DNA of 64,000 nt from an uncultured Collinsella sp. (GCA_959604825.1 CAUHCN010000005.1:27496-91495), one strand, 5' to 3'; positions 25,527-33,720 are shown, counted from the stretch's first letter. Numbers and translations are program-made. The notes: a model not told the origin generated them from the sequence alone.

Positions 25527-26231
25527 TTACAAATAGAACTTCAGTCGCTCGGTGCAGTACACCTGACGGGAGATGAAAAGCGGCTCGCCACTTGGGGCAT
25601 AACGTCTATCGACAAACAGAAGCAGCGAAGAGTCCAGCTCCACGTTAAGGTATGCCGCCTCGAGCTCGCTCGCATAGCAGACCTCGAGCGTACGCGTGTT
25701 GGGACCCATCTTGATCCCCTGGCGATCGAGTACCGCCATCAGCGAATCATCGAGGGACTCATGCTCCAAAAAAGAAAGCGCAGCGGAATAGCTATTGGTT
25801 TCCAGCATCGTGGGCTTGCCATCCACAAGGCGCAGACGACGGCTACGCAATACCTTTTGGGTATCGTCTACGCCCAGGAACTTCGCGTCTCGCAGACTTG
25901 GGAAGTCCCAGCCCATTTCGAGAACCCTGGTAGACGCCTGTTTGCCCGCAAGCTGGCACGAATGGGTAAAGCTCTCACGGTCGTCCGCGGCATACATCTG
26001 CGTGTCCGACGAAACGAACGTGCCCTTGCCGCGGGCCCTCTCAACAAGCCCAGCATCTTCCATTTCTTTAATTGCGGAGCGAACCGTTATTCGGCTCACG
26101 CCAAATTGCTCGATAAGCTCCGCCTCGGTCGGAAGCTTATCTCCCGGGCGGTACGTGCCGTTGGCGATTGAATCAGAAAGCGCACGAACAATCTGTTTGT
26201 ACAGGGGGATAACGCTATTTGCCTCAACCAT
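25527..26231 (-). CDS. GntR/HutC-family regulator of PTS locus 1
   Basis: 234 aa. The N-terminal GntR winged helix (NSVIPLYKQIVRALSDSI, GDKLPTEAELIEQFGVSRIT, AIKEMEDAGLVERARGKGTF) is followed by a C-terminal UTRA ligand domain (~90-234). UTRA regulators usually respond to a phosphorylated sugar from the pathway they control. ATG 26231 is chosen because AAAGG is nine bases upstream; the ATG at 26240 sits directly on that site. It lies upstream of and in the same direction as IIA-IIB-SIS-IIC-IID. A separate promoter for each part is likely. Confidence 0.9.
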   Translation of the reverse strand: MVEANSVIPLYKQIVRALSDSIANGTYRPGDKLPTEAELIEQFGVSRITVRSAIKEMEDAGLVERARGKGTFVSSDTQMYAADDRESFTHSCQLAGKQASTRVLEMGWDFPSLRDAKFLGVDDTQKVLRSRRLRLVDGKPTMLETNSYSAALSFLEHESLDDSLMAVLDRQGIKMGPNTRTLEVCYASELEAAYLNVELDSSLLLFVDRRYAPSGEPLFISRQVYCTERLKFYL

Positions 26232-26447
26232 ATCAACCATACCTTTACAAGGAATCAGCAGCCTATAGATAAATGACTTATATTGTATTAGAACTTTTTA
26301 GCATTCCACGCCATTTCCTATAATGTTTTAGCAAACGAGGGGTTATTTTGCGTAAGCGGTGTAGAGTCCATCCATTTCCGCATACAGCTTCAATCTGATG
26401 GCGGTATATGCATCCGATAAGCCGATTGATTTTTATCTTATACCTGT

Positions 26448-26632
26448 CTCACATTCATCCCTCATCGTAGAGATGAATGTGAGGTGAGAGATACGTACTT
26501 GACGCGCGAGCGTGGATATTTGGACGGTTTTTGGGCTTTTGGCGGCCGATTTCGTCCGAAAATCCACGCTCATGCGGCAGACGTCCGAATTTCCACGCTC
26601 GTGTGCCAGATAATCCACGCTCATCCGGCAGA
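26448..26632. repeat. Repeat-rich region upstream of the M16 peptidase
   Basis: Three layers are seen. First, a 12-bp inverted repeat CTCACATTCATC (26448-26459) with 26472-26483. Second, GAGCGTGGAT near 26508 inverted against ATCCACGCTC at 26562. Third, three direct copies of a 20-mer of form ATCCACGCTCATNCGGCAGA at 26562, 26591 and 26613. Similar words (GCGTGGATTATTGGACGGT) occur at 21378. The remainder of 26241-26712 has no gene I can support. Confidence 0.65.
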
Positions 26633-26712
26633 TTGGTCGAAGGCTCCATATGGGTATACTCTCGGGGATTCGACTCGATTCGCCCCCGTTGGGGCGCCAA
26701 AGGAGACTGCAT

Positions 26713-29700
26713 ATGCCCACTACCTCAACCGACCCGCGCGCCGCTGCCGCCGCGCTGCTGGTGCCCGGTACCACCTGCCATGGTTTTGCCGTCGAGCGCT
26801 GTGAGACCGTGCCCGAGCTCGACTCGGACGCTTACGTGCTGCGCCATACCACCTCGGGCGCTCGCCTGCTGCACCTGGCGTGCAACGACGAAAACAAGGC
26901 CTTTGCCATTGGCTTTAAGACGCCGCCGGCCGATTCCACTGGCGTGTTCCATATTCTTGAGCACTCGGTGCTGTGCGGATCGGCCAAGTTCCCCGTCAAG
27001 GAGCCGTTCGTGGACCTGATCAAGAGCTCCATGCAGACGTTCCTCAACGCCATGACCTACCCCGACAAGACTATCTACCCCGTTGCCACCACCAACGAGC
27101 AGGACCTGTACAACCTGATGGACGTGTACCTGGACGCGGTGTTCAACCCGGCCATCTATACCAAGCCCACCATTTTTGAGCAGGAGGGCTGGCACTACGA
27201 GCTGGACCTGCCGGAGGGCGCTGGCGGCGACGGCAGCGCCGCCAGCCTGCGCGAGGGCACGCTGCGCTATAACGGTGTAGTGTTCAACGAGATGAAGGGC
27301 GCGCTGTCCGACCCCATGAGCGTGCTGGACGACGCCGTCAACGCCGCGCTCTACCCCGACACGGCCTATGCGCACGAGAGCGGCGGCGATCCGCGCGCGA
27401 TTCCCGCGCTCACCTACGAGCAGTTCCTGGACACGCACGCGCGCCATTACAACCCCTCCAACTCCTACATCACGCTCTACGGCGACCTGGACGTGGACCG
27501 CGCGCTGGCCTTTTTGGACGAGCGCTATCTGTCGCAGTCGAGCGCCGCGAGCCGCCGCATGGACGCAGCCGTCGCCGCCGGCGAGGACCCGTCTGCGCTG
27601 GCGCCCAATCCGCTGGTCGTGCAGACACCCGTGACCTGCGAGTATAAGCGCGTCGAGATGGCCACCACGCCCGAAAACGCCCTGGTGGGCCTGGGCCTTG
27701 TGCTGGGCAGCGCACTCGACCGCAAGCGCACGATCGCCGCGGACATCCTGTTCGAGGCGCTGCTGGGCTCCAACGAAGCGCCGGTTAAGAAGGCCATTCT
27801 GGCCGCCGGCCTGGGCGGCAACGTGGTGAGCTACACCGCGGCCGAAAGCCTGCAGCCCTACGAGCTCATCATGCTGCAAAACGCGCAGCCCGGCGTGGCG
27901 CGCGAGCTGCGCCGCGTGTTCCAGGACGCCTGCCGCGACCTGTGCGAGCACGGCGTTCCGCGCGAGCGCCTGGAGGCCATCATCAGCAGCAACGAATACG
28001 ACCTGCGCCAGCGCGACTACGGTATCGCCGACGGCGTGGCCATTGCGTGCGACGCGCTGAGCACCTGGCTCTACGATGACGACGCCGCGACGCTGGCGCT
28101 CAAGTATGGCCCGGTGTACGAGGAGCTGCGCGGCGAGCTGGAAGGCAGCTACTTTGAGGACCTTCTGCGCGAGCTCGTGCTGGAGAACGACCACATGGCG
28201 CTGGTCGAGCTGGTTCCGGTGGACGCCGCTGAGGGTTCGGAGGGCGCCGAAGCTGCCGAGCTGGCAGCCAAGCGCGATGCCATGACCGATGCCGAGCTGG
28301 CCGACGTGGTCGAGCGCACGGCCGCGCTGCGTGCCGCGCAGGAGGCGGAAGACACGCCCGAGGCCAAGGCCACGCTGCCGCGTCTGCGCGTGTCCGACAT
28401 TGGCGAGGCGCACCCCGAGCCACCGCTGGTCGTGGACACGACCGCGCCCATCCCCTGCCTGCGCCACGGCATCCCCACCAACCGCCTGGCCTACGCCATG
28501 CAGTATTTCGACCTGAGCTGCGTCGCATTTGAGGACCTGCCCTATGTGACGCTGCTCTGCCGACTGCTCAAACAGCTGCCCACGAGCGAGCACTCGGCCG
28601 AGGAACTCGACAATCTGCTCGCCGGCAAGCTGGGCTTTTTGAGCTTTACGACCGAGGTCATGACACAGCCCGACGTGGACGGCGTGCGCCCTTATCTGCT
28701 GGTGAGCGCCGGCGCCCTGTCCGAGAAGATCGATGCGCTGGCGAGCCTGCCGCGCGAGGTGTGGTCGAGCACGCTGTTGCTCGATGCTGACGCCGACCGC
28801 GTGCGCGACGTGCTCACGCAGATTCGCATTGGGCTTGAGCAAGGCTTTATCAACAACGGACACTCGGCGGCGCTCGGTCGCGCGATGAGCTACAGCTCGC
28901 CTTCGGCCGTGGTGCGCGAGCAGCTCTCGGGCGTGGACTTCTACCTGTTCCTGCGCGATCTGCTCGACCACTTTGACGAGCGCCTGGACGGCCTGCGTGC
29001 CAAGCTTGCCGAGCTGGCAGACCGCATCTTTGTGGCCGACGGCTGCCTGGCGAGCTTTACCGGCAGCGATGAGGACTTTGACGCGTACTGGGATGCCGCG
29101 GGTAACCTGGGGCTTGGCGCGGGCGACGGCGCTGCCAGCGGCACGCTCGTGGTGCCGGAGCCGCGCGACCGCCACGAGGCCTTTGTCATCCCCAGCGACA
29201 TCTGCTTTGCAGCAAGCGCATGCGACCCGCGCCGTCTGGGCATCGACGTGACGGGCGCTTGGCCGGTTGCTGCCAACGCGCTCTCCTACGACTACCTGTG
29301 GAACGAGATCCGTGTGAAGGGCGGCGCATACGGCTGCGGATTCCGCGCGGCCGGCGAGCGTCAGGCGGCTTTCTACACCTACCGCGACCCGGCGATCGAT
29401 CCCTCGATTGAGCGCGTGGAGCGTGCGGGTGCATGGCTTGGCAGCTTTGAGCCCGACGAAGCCGCCTTCGAGGGCTTTATCGTGAGCTGCGTGAGCGGCA
29501 TGGACGCGCCGATGAAGCCGTACGCGCTCACCAAGCGCCGCAACACGACCTACCTGGCCGGGCTCGATCCGCATGCGCGCGAGGAGCGTCGCGCCCAGAT
29601 GCTCGCCGCCACGCCCGGTGAGCTGCGCTCGCTCGGCACCGACGTAACGCGCATCGCAGTCGAGTCGCCCACCTGCGTCTTTGGCGGCCGCGACGTCATC

Positions 29701-29745
29701 GCCAAGAGCAACGCCGGCTTTAACGTAGTCGACCTGATGGGCTAA
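26713..29745 (+). CDS. M16C-family metallopeptidase (presequence protease-like)
   Basis: 1010 aa from ATG 26713, with AAGGAG upstream; the in-frame ATG at 26650 runs through the repeat region. The inverted zinc motif HXXEH is present as HILEH (His80, Glu83, His84), and the later VFNEMKGALSDP carries the distal region of the active half. A second half with M16-like fold (from ~residue 590) lacks the motif, as expected for single-chain M16C enzymes of ~1000 residues that enclose and degrade peptides. No signal peptide is seen, so it probably acts in the cytosol on peptides, together with oligopeptidases such as the M32 enzyme. Its own terminator follows. Confidence 0.95.
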   Translation: MPTTSTDPRAAAAALLVPGTTCHGFAVERCETVPELDSDAYVLRHTTSGARLLHLACNDENKAFAIGFKTPPADSTGVFHILEHSVLCGSAKFPVKEPFVDLIKSSMQTFLNAMTYPDKTIYPVATTNEQDLYNLMDVYLDAVFNPAIYTKPTIFEQEGWHYELDLPEGAGGDGSAASLREGTLRYNGVVFNEMKGALSDPMSVLDDAVNAALYPDTAYAHESGGDPRAIPALTYEQFLDTHARHYNPSNSYITLYGDLDVDRALAFLDERYLSQSSAASRRMDAAVAAGEDPSALAPNPLVVQTPVTCEYKRVEMATTPENALVGLGLVLGSALDRKRTIAADILFEALLGSNEAPVKKAILAAGLGGNVVSYTAAESLQPYELIMLQNAQPGVARELRRVFQDACRDLCEHGVPRERLEAIISSNEYDLRQRDYGIADGVAIACDALSTWLYDDDAATLALKYGPVYEELRGELEGSYFEDLLRELVLENDHMALVELVPVDAAEGSEGAEAAELAAKRDAMTDAELADVVERTAALRAAQEAEDTPEAKATLPRLRVSDIGEAHPEPPLVVDTTAPIPCLRHGIPTNRLAYAMQYFDLSCVAFEDLPYVTLLCRLLKQLPTSEHSAEELDNLLAGKLGFLSFTTEVMTQPDVDGVRPYLLVSAGALSEKIDALASLPREVWSSTLLLDADADRVRDVLTQIRIGLEQGFINNGHSAALGRAMSYSSPSAVVREQLSGVDFYLFLRDLLDHFDERLDGLRAKLAELADRIFVADGCLASFTGSDEDFDAYWDAAGNLGLGAGDGAASGTLVVPEPRDRHEAFVIPSDICFAASACDPRRLGIDVTGAWPVAANALSYDYLWNEIRVKGGAYGCGFRAAGERQAAFYTYRDPAIDPSIERVERAGAWLGSFEPDEAAFEGFIVSCVSGMDAPMKPYALTKRRNTTYLAGLDPHAREERRAQMLAATPGELRSLGTDVTRIAVESPTCVFGGRDVIAKSNAGFNVVDLMG

Positions 29746-29751
29746 CGCACA

Positions 29752-29793
29752 AAGGTAGATTTTTGGAACATGCCTGAAAATCTACCTTTTCTT
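29752..29793 (+). terminator. Terminator after the M16 gene (hairpin family K, copy 1)
   Basis: A 12-bp stem AAGGTAGATTTT (29752-29763) with 29777-29788, then TTCTTTT. Its sequence including the loop GGAACATGCC resembles the hairpin at 32519-32554 read on the other strand. Confidence 0.85.
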
Positions 29794-29843
29794 TTGCCTC
29801 TGCTTGGGCGGGGCAGCTCACCCCGTCCCACCAGTTTGTCTAA

Positions 29844-29969
29844 ATCTGTAACATCTAGGCGGCAATACTGGACCCAGTTGTTACAAATCGAGACGTTCCC
29901 GAACGGCACCAGCTCTTTGTCTCAATCTGTAACAACTGGGTCCAGTATTGCCGCCTAGATGTTACAGAT
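29844..29969. repeat. Perfect 42-bp inverted repeat with 42-nt spacer
   Basis: The arms 29844-29885 and 29928-29969 are exact inverted copies, and weaker pairing extends ~10 nt outward. Each arm itself starts and ends with TGTAACA/TGTTACA-type words, so the motif GTCTNNATCTGTAACA occurs four times in alternating orientation. The DNA or RNA can therefore fold in two ways, as one long stem or as two short hairpins. No coding sequence is plausible here. Confidence 0.85.
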
Positions 29970-30054
29970 CGAGACGAACTGCCGCAGACGCCCACTCCAC
30001 AGCACAGACCACCACAAAGGTGCCTGTCCCCTTTCTCAGTGGTGATTCGAACAC

Positions 30055-30083
30055 TTGTTCTATACGTACACATGTTCTATATT
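30055..30083 (+). promoter_or_regulatory. Promoter of the hicAB-like pair
   Basis: TTGTTC (30055-30060) and TATATT (30078-30083) are 17 nt apart. The boxes lie in a repeat of TGTTCTATA, and a GCAACTA/TAGTTGC palindrome follows at about 30107-30126, a likely site for antitoxin autoregulation. Confidence 0.6.
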
Positions 30084-30143
30084 ATGAGTGTTTGCGTCGG
30101 ACTTAAATTGCAACTAGAATATAGTTGCAGAATGTGAGGCGGG

Positions 30144-30407
30144 ATGACTCGAGCCGATAAACTCATCGCCCAACTGTTTAGCTGCCCCTCGACGTATCGG
30201 TATGCCGATTTTTTAAAAGTCATGGCCTCATATGGCTTTGAAATGGACAGCAAGGGCAAGACATCCGGATCGCGCGTTCGCTTTTACAGGCCATCAGATG
30301 GCAGGATGTTCGTGATGCACGCGCCTCATCCATCTGACGAATTGACAGCGGGGACCATTCGAAACATCGTTCGATTTCTGCAGGATGTCGGAGGCAGTCA
30401 TGAGTAA
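30144..30407 (+). CDS. hicA: HicA-family toxin (type II toxin-antitoxin)
   Basis: 87 aa. Small basic dsRBD-like protein with YRYADFLKVMASYGFEM, SGSRVRFYRPSDGR and the C-terminal MHAPHPSDELTAGTIRNIVRFLQDVG that is typical of HicA mRNA interferases. The usual GSH motif with the catalytic His is GSR here (Arg44), so activity may be lost or differ; some HicA-like groups do carry SGSRV. The start has GAGG upstream. The last 8 nt overlap the downstream HicB-type antitoxin gene, the normal toxin-first order. Confidence 0.8.
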   Translation: MTRADKLIAQLFSCPSTYRYADFLKVMASYGFEMDSKGKTSGSRVRFYRPSDGRMFVMHAPHPSDELTAGTIRNIVRFLQDVGGSHE

Positions 30408-30729
30408 CGTTTTGGCATACAAGGGCTATTTCGCCCCAGTCGAGTTCGATGCCGAGCAGCGTGTACTAACAGGTATGGTCGCCGGCATTAGAGACGCAAT
30501 CGTATTTGAAGGCTCCACGGCTGAAGAAGTGGAGCAATGCTTCCACGACGCCGTCGACGATTACCTTGAGTTTTGCGCCGAGAAGGGCAAAGAGCCCGAG
30601 CGGGCTTTTAAGGGCTCGTTCAACGTAAGAACGGGCTCTGAGCTCCACAAACAGGCGGCGCTGGCAGCGGCAAAGAAGGGCGAGTCACTCAATAAGTTTG
30701 TGACCGAAGCAATCGCCGCAGCGTTGTAG
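30400..30729 (+). CDS. hicB: HicB-family antitoxin
   Basis: 109 aa from ATG 30400, with GGAGG five bases upstream. The N-terminal half (YKGYFAPVEFDAEQRVLTG, AIVFEGSTAEEVEQCFHDAV) is the HicB partial RNase H-like fold. The C-terminal ~45 residues (KGSFNVRTGSELHKQAALAA, then KGESLNKFVTEAI) form a ribbon-helix-helix DNA-binding domain. It should bind HicA and repress the shared promoter. Overlap with hicA ensures coupled translation. Confidence 0.88.
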   Translation: MSNVLAYKGYFAPVEFDAEQRVLTGMVAGIRDAIVFEGSTAEEVEQCFHDAVDDYLEFCAEKGKEPERAFKGSFNVRTGSELHKQAALAAAKKGESLNKFVTEAIAAAL

Positions 30730-30746
30730 CGTTATCGCATAGGCAC

Positions 30747-30794
30747 AAACCACCACGAAGGAGGCAGTGAACTGCACCCTCGTGGTGGTTTCGA
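30747..30794 (+). terminator. Terminator after hicB
   Basis: A 12-bp stem AAACCACCACGA (30747-30758) with 30780-30791, with a 21-nt loop. It has only three T residues within the stem end, so it may act in both directions weakly. Confidence 0.6.
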
Positions 30795-30807
30795 CATTTG
30801 CCCAGAT

Positions 30808-30847
30808 AAAACCTGCCAAAATAAACCTGTCCCTTTTTGGTAGGTTT
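30808..30847 (+). repeat. ~40-nt hairpin repeat (family R, copy 1)
   Basis: AAACCTGCCAAA pairs with TTTGGTAGGTTT around a loop carrying ATAAACCTGTCCC. The same element lies at 41045-41083 and 48925-48963. Here it ends just before the ribosome binding site of the next gene. Confidence 0.8.
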
Positions 30848-30863
30848 GGGAGAGGAAGCCGGG

Positions 30864-31460
30864 ATGGACAAGGCTGAGTTGCGGCGGGCGGTGATTGCTC
30901 GGCGCGATGCTCTTGATTTGGACTTGTGGGCGGCGAAGTCTGCTGTCATTTGCGCGCGGCTTGTTGAGCTGCTGGGCCGCTTGGATGCCGCGGCGCCGCA
31001 CACCGTTGCCGTCTATGCCGCGATGGGTTCCGAAGTCGACCCAGCCGCGTTTGCCGCTGCGGCCGCCAAACGCGGCTGGCGCGTAGCCTATCCGTGCATG
31101 CTCTCGGCAGCCGAAGCCGCAGCTTGTGGCCAACGCATGTGCATGCGGGCAGTTGCCGCCGACGATGCGTCCGCGGCTCCGTTTATCGCCCACCCCGCGC
31201 GGGCCTTCGCGGCCACGGACATCGACAGCGGCCGTTTCCCCATCGTGCCTGACGAAACTCTCGACATGATCGTCGTGCCGCTCGTGGCCTTCGACCGCGC
31301 CGGCGCGCGCCTGGGCTACGGCGGCGGTTGCTACGACCGTTACCTGCCCACGCTTCGTCCCGACTGCCAAATCGTCGGCATCGCCTTTGAAGAGCAGCGC
31401 GTCGACCACGTCCCCACCGATGTCCACGACCTACCGCTACCCAACATCATCAGCGCCTAA
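30864..31460 (+). CDS. 5-formyltetrahydrofolate cyclo-ligase
   Basis: 198 aa from ATG 30864, with AGAGGAAG upstream. LRRAVIARRDAL at the N terminus, the ATP/folate-binding segments (VAVYAAMGSEVDP) and the family signature RLGYGGGCYDRYLP near residue 145 identify the enzyme that converts 5-formyl-THF to methenyl-THF using ATP. It recycles folate in the cytosol. It stands alone, convergent with metA; a family R hairpin sits in front of it. In E. coli the homologue is ygfA. Confidence 0.92.
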   Translation: MDKAELRRAVIARRDALDLDLWAAKSAVICARLVELLGRLDAAAPHTVAVYAAMGSEVDPAAFAAAAAKRGWRVAYPCMLSAAEAAACGQRMCMRAVAADDASAAPFIAHPARAFAATDIDSGRFPIVPDETLDMIVVPLVAFDRAGARLGYGGGCYDRYLPTLRPDCQIVGIAFEEQRVDHVPTDVHDLPLPNIISA

Positions 31461-31491
31461 CCGCTGGCAGGCCTCATTACACGAGCGCAGT

Positions 31492-32418
31492 CTAGTGCTC
31501 CTCGCCGGCGCGGGCTAGGTCGTAGGGCGTGGTCTGGTAGACGTAGTAGTTGAGCCAGTTGGTGTAGAGCAGCTGAGCCTGGCTGCGCCAGACGTTGCGC
31601 GGCTCGGCGGTGGGATCGTCGCCCGGGAAGTAATGCGCCGGCACCTGAGGGTTGAGGCCGCGCTTCACGTCGCGCTCGTACTCCAGGCGCAACGTGTCGG
31701 TATCGTACTCGGGGTGGCCAAATACAAAAAAGCGACGGCTGTCGGTCGACTTGACAATGTACAGGCCAACCTCGTCGGACACGGCCACGACCTCAAGCTG
31801 CGGCTCGGCCTCCACGTCCTCGCGGCGCACATCGGTGTTGCGCGAATGCACGGCATAGAAACGGTCGTCAAAGCCGCGGACCAGCGGGCTTTGCGGCTTG
31901 ACCAGATAATGCTCGAACACGCCGCTCGCCTTTGCCGGCAGGTCATACTTCTGAATGCCGTAATGATGGTACAGACCGGCCTGCGCGCCCCAACAAATGT
32001 GCAGCGTAGAGTGCACGTGCGTGGTGGACCAATCCATGATCTGGCAGAGCTCGGGCCAGTAGTCGACCTCCTCGAACGGCATCTGCTCCACCGGCGCGCC
32101 CGTGATGATCAGGCCGTCGTAGTGGATGTCGCGGATGTCGTCGAACGTGCGGTAAAACGTCTCCAGGTGGCCGGCGCTCACGTGGGTGGCCTCGTGCGTT
32201 TTGGTGCGCAGCAGGTCCACCTCCACCTGCAGCGGCGTGTTGGAGAGCTTGCGCATGATCTGCGTCTCGGTGGCGATTTTGGTGGGCATGAGGTTGAGGA
32301 TGAGCACGCGCAGCGGACGGATGTCCTGGTGCAGCGCGCGGTACTCGGTCATGACAAAGATGTTCTCGCTCTCGAGCTGCGCGGCGGCAGGGAGGGCGTC
32401 GGGGATGCGAATGGGCAT
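31492..32418 (-). CDS. metA: Homoserine O-acyltransferase MetA (probably acetyl-CoA type)
   Basis: 308 aa. It has the class I glutamine amidotransferase-like fold with catalytic Cys142 in [16 protein letters not shown] and the later [11 protein letters not shown] with the His of the triad. Position 111 is Glu ([10 protein letters not shown]), whereas E. coli succinyltransferase has Gly there; published work on MetA enzymes ties Glu111 to acetyl-CoA use. It should therefore make O-acetylhomoserine, the precursor for methionine by direct sulfhydrylation. It is transcribed divergently from the dehydrogenase at 32630. No SAM riboswitch is seen in the 210-nt gap between them. Confidence 0.94.
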   Translation of the reverse strand: MPIRIPDALPAAAQLESENIFVMTEYRALHQDIRPLRVLILNLMPTKIATETQIMRKLSNTPLQVEVDLLRTKTHEATHVSAGHLETFYRTFDDIRDIHYDGLIITGAPVEQMPFEEVDYWPELCQIMDWSTTHVHSTLHICWGAQAGLYHHYGIQKYDLPAKASGVFEHYLVKPQSPLVRGFDDRFYAVHSRNTDVRREDVEAEPQLEVVAVSDEVGLYIVKSTDSRRFFVFGHPEYDTDTLRLEYERDVKRGLNPQVPAHYFPGDDPTAEPRNVWRSQAQLLYTNWLNYYVYQTTPYDLARAGEEH

Positions 32419-32518
32419 GGATGCTCCTTACGAGTCAGTTGCAGCTATGGTACAACGACCGGCCCCATCCGCGCGAGCACATCGCCCGGCGATGTCGCCG
32501 GCGGCCCAAATCACTCCA

Positions 32519-32554
32519 AAAGTAGAGATTAAAGCATGTCCCAAAAATCTACTT
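32519..32554 (-). repeat. Hairpin repeat (family K, copy 2)
   Basis: AAGTAGAGATT and AAATCTACTT are inverted around AAAGCATGTCCC. On the minus strand it reads GTAGATTTTTGGGACATGC, close to the M16 terminator at 29752. It lies between two divergent genes and so cannot serve as a terminator for either. Confidence 0.6.
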
Positions 32555-32629
32555 CGCTTTAGCCTAGCAAAGTGACGGCAGGAGGCTACAATGGTTCGAC
32601 GCGAAAAACTCGGCCGAAAGGATACATAT

Positions 32630-33607
32630 ATGTACCAGACGCGTAAGATCGGTGTGGTCGGCCAGGGCCACGTAGGAGCACATGTCGCCAACAGCCTGCT
32701 CATGCAGGGCATTGCCGATGAGCTGTACCTGTGCGATATCAACGAGGCCAAGGTGACGTCCGAGGTCCAGGACCTGCGCGACTCCCTCTCGTTTGTCCCG
32801 TACAACACCAAGATCGTCAACTGCTACGACCACTACGAGGAGCTGGCCTGCTGCGACGTCATCGTCAACGCCGCCGGCAAGGTCGCGCTGGCCGCCGGCA
32901 GCCGCGACGGCGAGCTGTTCTTTACCACCGACGCCGCGCGCACCTTTGCCAAGCGCATCGTCGACGCCGGCTTCGACGGCATCTTTGTCTCCATCTCCAA
33001 CCCCTGCGACGTCGTGTGCACCGAGCTGTGGCATCTGACCGGCTACGATCCCAAGAAGATCATCGGCTCGGGCTGCGGCCTGGACTCCGCCCGCCTGCGC
33101 ACCGAGATCTCCAAGAAGGTCGGCGTGAGCCCCAAGTCCATCGACGCCTACATGATCGGCGAGCACGGCTTTAGCCAGCTTGCCGCCTTTAAGGCCGCAA
33201 CCATCGCCGGCAAAAACCTCAACGAGCTTCAGGCCGAGAACCCCGACAAGTACTCCTTTGACCACATGGAGGTCGAGGAGCTCGCGCGTAAGGGCGGCTA
33301 TGTGACCTACCAGGGCAAGCAGTGCACCGAATACGCCGTCGCCAACTCCGCCGCGCGCGTCTGCGCCGCCGTGCTGCACAACGAGCACGCCGTGCTTTCC
33401 GCTTCCACGCTCATGACCGGCCAGTATGGCGAGGAGGGTATCTTTACCTCCCTGCCGTGCGTGATCGGTGCCGAGGGCGTCGAGGAGGTCTACACGCTCG
33501 ACCTGTCCGAGTACGAGCTCGAGGGCTTCCACAAGAGCTGCCGGCACATCCGCGACAACATCGCCCAGCTCGACTGGTGGGACGCCGAGGCGTACGACGC
33601 AAAGTAG
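32630..33607 (+). CDS. L-lactate / L-2-hydroxyisocaproate dehydrogenase family
   Basis: 325 aa from ATG 32630, with AAAGGA upstream; the in-frame ATG at 32591 lacks a site. The NAD-binding GVVGQGHVGAHVANSLL and the DINEAK loop fit the LDH/MDH family. Catalytic residues lie in SNPCDVV, GLDSARLRTEISKKVG and IGEHGFSQ (proton-relay His). The substrate loop (NAAGKVALAAGSRDGELF) is not the canonical lactate dehydrogenase sequence and is closer in character to L-2-hydroxyisocaproate dehydrogenases, so it may reduce branched 2-oxo acids as well as pyruvate. A strong terminator follows. Confidence 0.85.
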   Translation: MYQTRKIGVVGQGHVGAHVANSLLMQGIADELYLCDINEAKVTSEVQDLRDSLSFVPYNTKIVNCYDHYEELACCDVIVNAAGKVALAAGSRDGELFFTTDAARTFAKRIVDAGFDGIFVSISNPCDVVCTELWHLTGYDPKKIIGSGCGLDSARLRTEISKKVGVSPKSIDAYMIGEHGFSQLAAFKAATIAGKNLNELQAENPDKYSFDHMEVEELARKGGYVTYQGKQCTEYAVANSAARVCAAVLHNEHAVLSASTLMTGQYGEEGIFTSLPCVIGAEGVEEVYTLDLSEYELEGFHKSCRHIRDNIAQLDWWDAEAYDAK

Positions 33608-33649
33608 GCCGCCGCTTGACGCGACACCTCGCCCATACGGACGCCATGT

Positions 33650-33692
33650 AAAGCGGGCCGCGCCGGAAACCCATCGGCGCGGCCCGCTTTTT
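33650..33692 (+). terminator. Terminator after the dehydrogenase gene
   Basis: A perfect 16-bp stem (33650-33665 with 33675-33690) and TTTTT. Confidence 0.93.
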
Positions 33693-33720
33693 GGCTCACA
33701 CGACACGCTTACAAATTTAG

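Noticed and set aside
26562..26632. Possible CRISPR array
   Set aside because: Three 20-nt repeats with gaps of 9 and 2 nt are too close and too few, and no cas genes are present.
26725..29574. 949-codon open frame antisense to the M16 peptidase
   Set aside because: Same GC-bias effect; the M16 gene has its zinc motif and ribosome binding site.
32419..32629. SAM riboswitch upstream of metA
   Set aside because: No conserved SAM-I helices or terminator; only a family K hairpin is visible.
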